A program made the position numbers and the translations under genes. From Pseudomonadota bacterium (GTDB taxonomy: Bacteria; Pseudomonadota; Alphaproteobacteria; Rhizobiales; Xanthobacteraceae), in assembly GCA_021823875.1 (NCBI GenBank), contig JAKAMD010000152.1:1-8170 (forward strand): 8,170 nt of DNA, in the 5' to 3' direction. This document shows, in pieces, positions 5,143 to 8,170 of this stretch. The notes under the pieces are model-generated. The model searched no databases, was not told the origin of the DNA, and saw nothing but the letters and a program-made list of their open reading frames with translations. Within the stretch, counting starts at the first letter, position 1; each line of letters begins with the position of its first letter.

Positions 5143-6872
5143 CAGCGATGCCCGTTGGCGATCGCCGGCCGCACCAGCGCGCGGCGGTCCTTGACCACGC
5201 CGATCTGCGCGCCCATGCGTGTAATGGTCGCGATCACCTTACCGTCGAGCGCGCGGTCGCAATTCATGTGCGTGGGCGCGATAAAGAAGTCGGCCTTCTG
5301 CCAATCCTTGGTCCATTCCAGCCGCGGCCCCGCTTCCTTCTCGAACGGCAAGCGCTCGCCGCATACGGCGACTTTGTAGCGGCGGCCGGGCTCGGCAGCA
5401 TCGAGCTTGGCGATATAGGCTTCCAGCGCATCCACCGCTTCCGGCATGATATTGACCCAGTAGTCGGTGTCATAGTGGCGCTCGGCGCCTTGCAGGCCAC
5501 CGACCAGCGGGTTGAAGAACAGATACTGATAGGGATGCAGGCGCACCAGCACGCTGGCATCCCAGATCAATCCCGCGAGGATCGCGGCGCCAGCGCCCGC
5601 TGCCGCAAGCCGCCGCCACGCGGCCAGCATGTTCAACAGCCAATCGAAGCCGATGCCGGTGAGCACCGCGAACACCGGCACCACGAATAGGAACTGACGC
5701 AGTCCTGTGTCGGCCGGGCCACGGTCCACGACTTCGCAAATTACCGGGAAAACCGCGATGAAAACGAGTAGTGCGGTTTCCAGTCGTTGCTCGGCTGTGC
5801 GCGACGCGGGACCGCTCGGCCACAGGATGAGGGCAAACGCGATGCCGGCGCCGGCCAACATCAAGAGCGGCAGTTTGATCAACAGATAGGCCGGCACATA
5901 CCAGCGCGGCAAGTTGCCCATGGTGTAGACTTGGCCGGCCAGCAGCGTGTGAATCTCCATGTTGAACTGGCCGAAGTCGATCAAGCCGCGAATCGGGTTG
6001 AGCGGCGCCAGCGCCGACCATGGCCAGGCCGCGATCATGATGACGTAGCCGATCAAGAATGCGGGCAGGAAGGCAATTACCGACTGCGCAAAGAAGCTGA
6101 GGTGGTCGCGCACCGGGCCCGTGCGCAGGTGTGGGATGCGGACCAGCATCGCGAGCCCGGCATAGCCGATCATCAAGAGGCCGAGCACGCGTATGCCGAG
6201 CGCAGCGCCGAACAGGAGCCCGAAGCCGACGATGGCGCCCCAGCGGGGGCGGGGCAGATTGCGTGCCGCCCGCAGCAGGAAATAGGTGGCGCCGATCATC
6301 GCGGTGGCGAAGGGAATATCCTTGGTGTGGTTGAACATCGAGCCGTACCACGGCCCGCATGCGGCTAATGCGAAGGCGGCGATGGCGCCGGCGCGCGGCC
6401 CGGCCACCAGGCGGGCAGTGACATAAGCTCCGCCGATACCGGTAATGCCGATCAAGCCGCACAGGATGTGACGGACGTCGTAGGCAGCGATGAACGACAC
6501 CTGGCGCTCGACCAGCACCGCCAGGATGTCGAACAAACCGCCATAGAGATAGAGATTTTTGTAATGGAACAGCGATTGGTCGGCGAAGCCGCTGCGATAA
6601 TAGGCGACGATCAATTCGCCATAGCGCTGTTGCACCGGCTCGTCGTTGGAAATGGCGTAATCGCCATAGGTTGCGAACACCAGCACCACCAGCGCGACCA
6701 GCAGCAAGGCGACCGCGAGGTCATAGGGGTCGCAGGCGGATAGCCGCGCGCGCAGACGTGCAAATAACGCAAAGCCGCGCGTCTCGGCGTGCGACCGTAG
6801 GAAGGCCCCCGGCAGGTGATCCTCCATCGAACGGGTTGGCGTGATATTGGCTTGCGGCCCGGCTGCTGTCAT
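5142..6872 (-). CDS. GT-C fold membrane glycosyltransferase (family 39/ArnT-like)
   Basis: The product is a polytopic inner-membrane protein of 576 residues, predicted to transfer a sugar from a polyprenyl-phosphate donor on the periplasmic side. After a polar N-terminus of about 50 residues there are about ten to eleven hydrophobic segments between 51 and 438. The first periplasmic loop has the GT-C acidic motif ISNDEP with Asp77-Glu78, and a second conserved acidic site is NHTKDIPFA (181-189, Asp185). The late motif DTGLRQFLFVVPVFAVL (388-404) is also typical of the PMT_2/ArnT-like group. A soluble C-terminal part (about 445-576) starts with PYQYLFFNPLVGGLQGAE and DTDYW, normal for a widespread uncharacterised subfamily. 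Acceptor and sugar cannot be inferred. I chose the ATG at 6872; the frame also allows a TTG at 6887, or a later ATG at 6827, and none has a strong Shine-Dalgarno. No polysaccharide genes flank it. Confidence 0.85.
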   Translation of the reverse strand: MTAAGPQANITPTRSMEDHLPGAFLRSHAETRGFALFARLRARLSACDPYDLAVALLLVALVVLVFATYGDYAISNDEPVQQRYGELIVAYYRSGFADQSLFHYKNLYLYGGLFDILAVLVERQVSFIAAYDVRHILCGLIGITGIGGAYVTARLVAGPRAGAIAAFALAACGPWYGSMFNHTKDIPFATAMIGATYFLLRAARNLPRPRWGAIVGFGLLFGAALGIRVLGLLMIGYAGLAMLVRIPHLRTGPVRDHLSFFAQSVIAFLPAFLIGYVIMIAAWPWSALAPLNPIRGLIDFGQFNMEIHTLLAGQVYTMGNLPRWYVPAYLLIKLPLLMLAGAGIAFALILWPSGPASRTAEQRLETALLVFIAVFPVICEVVDRGPADTGLRQFLFVVPVFAVLTGIGFDWLLNMLAAWRRLAAAGAGAAILAGLIWDASVLVRLHPYQYLFFNPLVGGLQGAERHYDTDYWVNIMPEAVDALEAYIAKLDAAEPGRRYKVAVCGERLPFEKEAGPRLEWTKDWQKADFFIAPTHMNCDRALDGKVIATITRMGAQIGVVKDRRALVRPAIANGHR

Positions 6873-6960
6873 GTTGCATCTGCACAATTGCTGACCAGCG
6901 CGCTAACATGTCGCGCAGGGGAGGCACGGGCGATATGATCGGCCCGCGGGAGCAGCGCGC
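6873..6960. promoter_or_regulatory. Divergent promoter spacer between glycosyltransferase and PAN gene
   Basis: These 88 bases must hold promoters for both divergent genes, or at least for the plus-strand one. I cannot identify a convincing -35/-10 pair. There is a short dyad, gcgcg (6898-6902) and cgcgc (6912-6916). A GGGAG at 6948-6952, eight bases before the ATG at 6961, is the likely ribosome binding site of the PAN gene. Confidence 0.4.
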
Positions 6961-7503
6961 ATGGTGAGATTGGCCTCTTTGATCGGCGCTCTGGCGCTCG
7001 CCGTCATCGCCACGCTCGCGCCGGCACAAGCCCAGGTTGGCTACGACCGGCCGGGCGGCGATTATGCCAACTTTACCGTGCGCAACGCCGATCCGGCGGC
7101 CTGCGCCGCGCGCTGCGAGCGCGATGGGCGCTGCCGTGCCTGGAGCTTTTCGTTCCCGCGTACCCTCGGCGTGCACGCCACCTGCCGGTTGAAGAAAGAG
7201 GTGCCATCGCGGGTAGAAAACTCCTGTTGCGTATCGGGTGTGCGCGGCGCCGGTGTGATCGAGCCGCGGCGCGGCCCGATCGAATTCGGCATCGACCGCC
7301 TCGGTGGCGACTATCGCAGTTTCGATCTGCCGTCCGATCCGACCGGCAAGAGCTGCAAGGCGGCCTGCGAGGGCGACCGGCGCTGCCGGGCCTGGACCTA
7401 TGTGCGACCCGGCTATATCGGCGCCTCTGCGCGCTGCTATCTCAAGAGCAAGATCCCGCGCCCGCGCCGCAAGCCCTGCTGCATTTCCGGCGTGGTGCGC
7501 TAG
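6961..7503 (+). CDS. Secreted tandem PAN/Apple-domain protein
   Basis: The product is 180 residues with a clear Sec signal peptide (MVRLASLIGALALAVIATLAPAQA, cleavage expected after Ala24), so the mature protein is periplasmic or exported. It is built of two homologous PAN/Apple-type domains, about 26-95 and 108-180. Both start G-x-D-R-x-GGDY, contain C-(3)-A-x-C or C-(3)-C followed by RCRAW, and end in CC-(I/V)-SGV. Each has six cysteines at identical spacing: 48, 52, 58, 75, 89, 90 and 132, 136, 142, 159, 173, 174. That fits three disulfides per domain. PAN domains usually bind proteins or carbohydrates, and there is no catalytic motif here. The start is supported by GGGAG eight bases upstream and by the signal peptide. 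It is convergent with the signal peptidase gene, the stops being only 4 bases apart. Its ligand is unknown. Confidence 0.88.
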   Translation: MVRLASLIGALALAVIATLAPAQAQVGYDRPGGDYANFTVRNADPAACAARCERDGRCRAWSFSFPRTLGVHATCRLKKEVPSRVENSCCVSGVRGAGVIEPRRGPIEFGIDRLGGDYRSFDLPSDPTGKSCKAACEGDRRCRAWTYVRPGYIGASARCYLKSKIPRPRRKPCCISGVVR

Positions 7504-7507
7504 TCGC

Positions 7508-8170
7508 TCACTTTACCGTGGTGAAGAAGCGCGCCAGCCGTAGGCCCGACGGCCATTGCCAGATCGGCTGACGGTGCATGGCGATGTCCCAGGAACCGAG
7601 CAGCACATCCACGCGCCCGACCAGGTTGTCGATTGGCAACAGGCCGACCCCGCCGGCCCGGACCGGCACGCGGCTGTCGGCCGAATCGTCGCGGTTGTCG
7701 CCCATGACGAACAGGTAGCCGGGCGGCACCGTCACTGTGTCCATGTTGTCGAGCGGGTCCGCCGGCATCAGCTTGAAGATCTCGTGTTTGCGTCCGCCCG
7801 GCAGCGTCTCGATCAGGCGTTCGGCGGTGACGCGCGCGCCGTCTGCGGTTTCGACCGTACCGGTTCCATCTGGCGTCTGCTTGGCCGGCTGGCCGTTGAT
7901 CCAGACCACGCCGTCGCGCAGCGCAATGCGGTCGCCCGGCAGGCCGATCACCCGCTTGACCCAAGTCTGCGTGCGGTCGCCCGGCCAGCGGAACACCACC
8001 ACGTCGCCGCGCTTGGGAACGCTGGCGAAGATGCGCCCGCTGTTGGGCAGGTCGAAGAAAGACGGCAGCGACGCGGTGCCGTAGCCGTAAGAGAATTTGG
8101 TCGCCACCAGTTCGTCGCCGATTTGCAGCGTCGGCTCCATCGAACCGGACGGCACATAGAACAGATCGGA
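7508..8170 (-). CDS. lepB: Type I signal peptidase, 5' end missing
   Basis: This membrane-anchored serine protease removes signal peptides from proteins leaving the Sec or Tat pathway, cutting on the periplasmic face. The visible 220 residues start inside the gene; the N-terminal cytoplasmic/transmembrane anchor lies beyond the right edge. The order of family boxes is complete: FYVPSGSMEPTL with the nucleophile Ser10 (numbered from the first visible residue) followed by Met; RGDVVVFRWP (54-63); the general-base Lys72 in VKRVIGLPGD; and GDNRDDSADSR (157-167). The common form of the last box is GDNRDNSxDSR, so one Asn is Asp here. A GTG at 8155 and an ATG at 8142 could be taken as starts, but both fall in the catalytic box and cannot be real starts. 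The gene ends 4 bases from the convergent PAN gene, so the rnc-era genes that often follow lepB in alphaproteobacteria are absent downstream. Confidence 0.94.
   Translation of the reverse strand, partial: SDLFYVPSGSMEPTLQIGDELVATKFSYGYGTASLPSFFDLPNSGRIFASVPKRGDVVVFRWPGDRTQTWVKRVIGLPGDRIALRDGVVWINGQPAKQTPDGTGTVETADGARVTAERLIETLPGGRKHEIFKLMPADPLDNMDTVTVPPGYLFVMGDNRDDSADSRVPVRAGGVGLLPIDNLVGRVDVLLGSWDIAMHRQPIWQWPSGLRLARFFTTVK

Noticed and set aside
4554..5690. 378-codon plus-strand frame across DUF1127, the terminator and the glycosyltransferase end
   Set aside because: It crosses a strong terminator and overlaps two recognised genes in other frames; the composition is proline/arginine-rich without any domain.
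5470..6462. 330-codon alternative minus-strand frame inside the glycosyltransferase gene
   Set aside because: Arg/His-rich frame-shifted shadow without hydrophobic segments or a plausible family.
1..8170. CRISPR arrays, tRNA or rRNA genes, transposases, phage genes, toxin-antitoxin pairs
   Set aside because: I found no regularly spaced direct repeats, no tRNA-like cloverleaf, and no recognisable proteins of these types on either strand.

Overview
The window is about 8.2 kb of GC-rich, densely coded chromosomal DNA. It looks like an alphaproteobacterium of the order Hyphomicrobiales (Rhizobiales), probably near Bradyrhizobium, Xanthobacter or Pseudolabrys relatives. The evidence is the plant/alphaproteobacterial type of glutamate-cysteine ligase, a DUF1127 protein, protein sequences that read as rhizobial, and short intergenic palindromic elements of a kind I recognise from this group (a 'gatcccgaaaa...gggtaccgg...gatcatgcgc' element and a 'cgtgtcccggg...cccgggacacg' element). 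The genus is an inference.

Layout, left to right. (1) 2-268 (+): the last 88 codons of an ACR3-type arsenite efflux permease. (2) 269-445: a gap holding repeat copy A1. (3) 446-1816 (+): gshA, glutamate-cysteine ligase. (4) 1817-1967: a gap almost filled by a nested inverted-repeat element B. (5) 1968-2438 (+): a YbaK-type Cys-tRNA(Pro) deacylase, followed after 9 nt by (6) 2448-3395 (+): an EamA/DMT-family transporter, probably cotranscribed. (7) 3395-3467: a diverged, longer repeat copy A2 between convergent genes. (8) 3483-4361 (-): a LysR-type regulator. (9) 4362-4656: a divergent regulatory region with a dyad repeat C, a LysR-box-like site and an AT-rich promoter-like patch. (10) 4657-5022 (+): a DUF1127 protein with an unusually long arginine-rich tail, ended by a strong intrinsic terminator at 5104-5142. 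(11) 5142-6872 (-): a GT-C fold membrane glycosyltransferase. (12) 6961-7503 (+): a small secreted protein made of two tandem PAN/Apple domains. (13) 7508-8170 (-): type I signal peptidase, running off the right edge without its N-terminal membrane anchor.

The genes are mostly housekeeping or accessory functions of unrelated pathways, not one cluster. Plausible links are ybaK with the transporter (9-nt gap) and lysR with the divergent DUF1127 gene (shared control region). A weaker one is ACR3 next to gshA, because arsenate detoxification often uses glutathione; a repeat lies between them, so an operon is doubtful. I see no phage, transposase, CRISPR, toxin-antitoxin or RNA gene. I did not find a convincing new multi-gene system. 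The most unusual items are the repeats filling the gaps of the left half, the possible LysR operator, the tandem PAN protein and the signal peptidase gene without rnc downstream.
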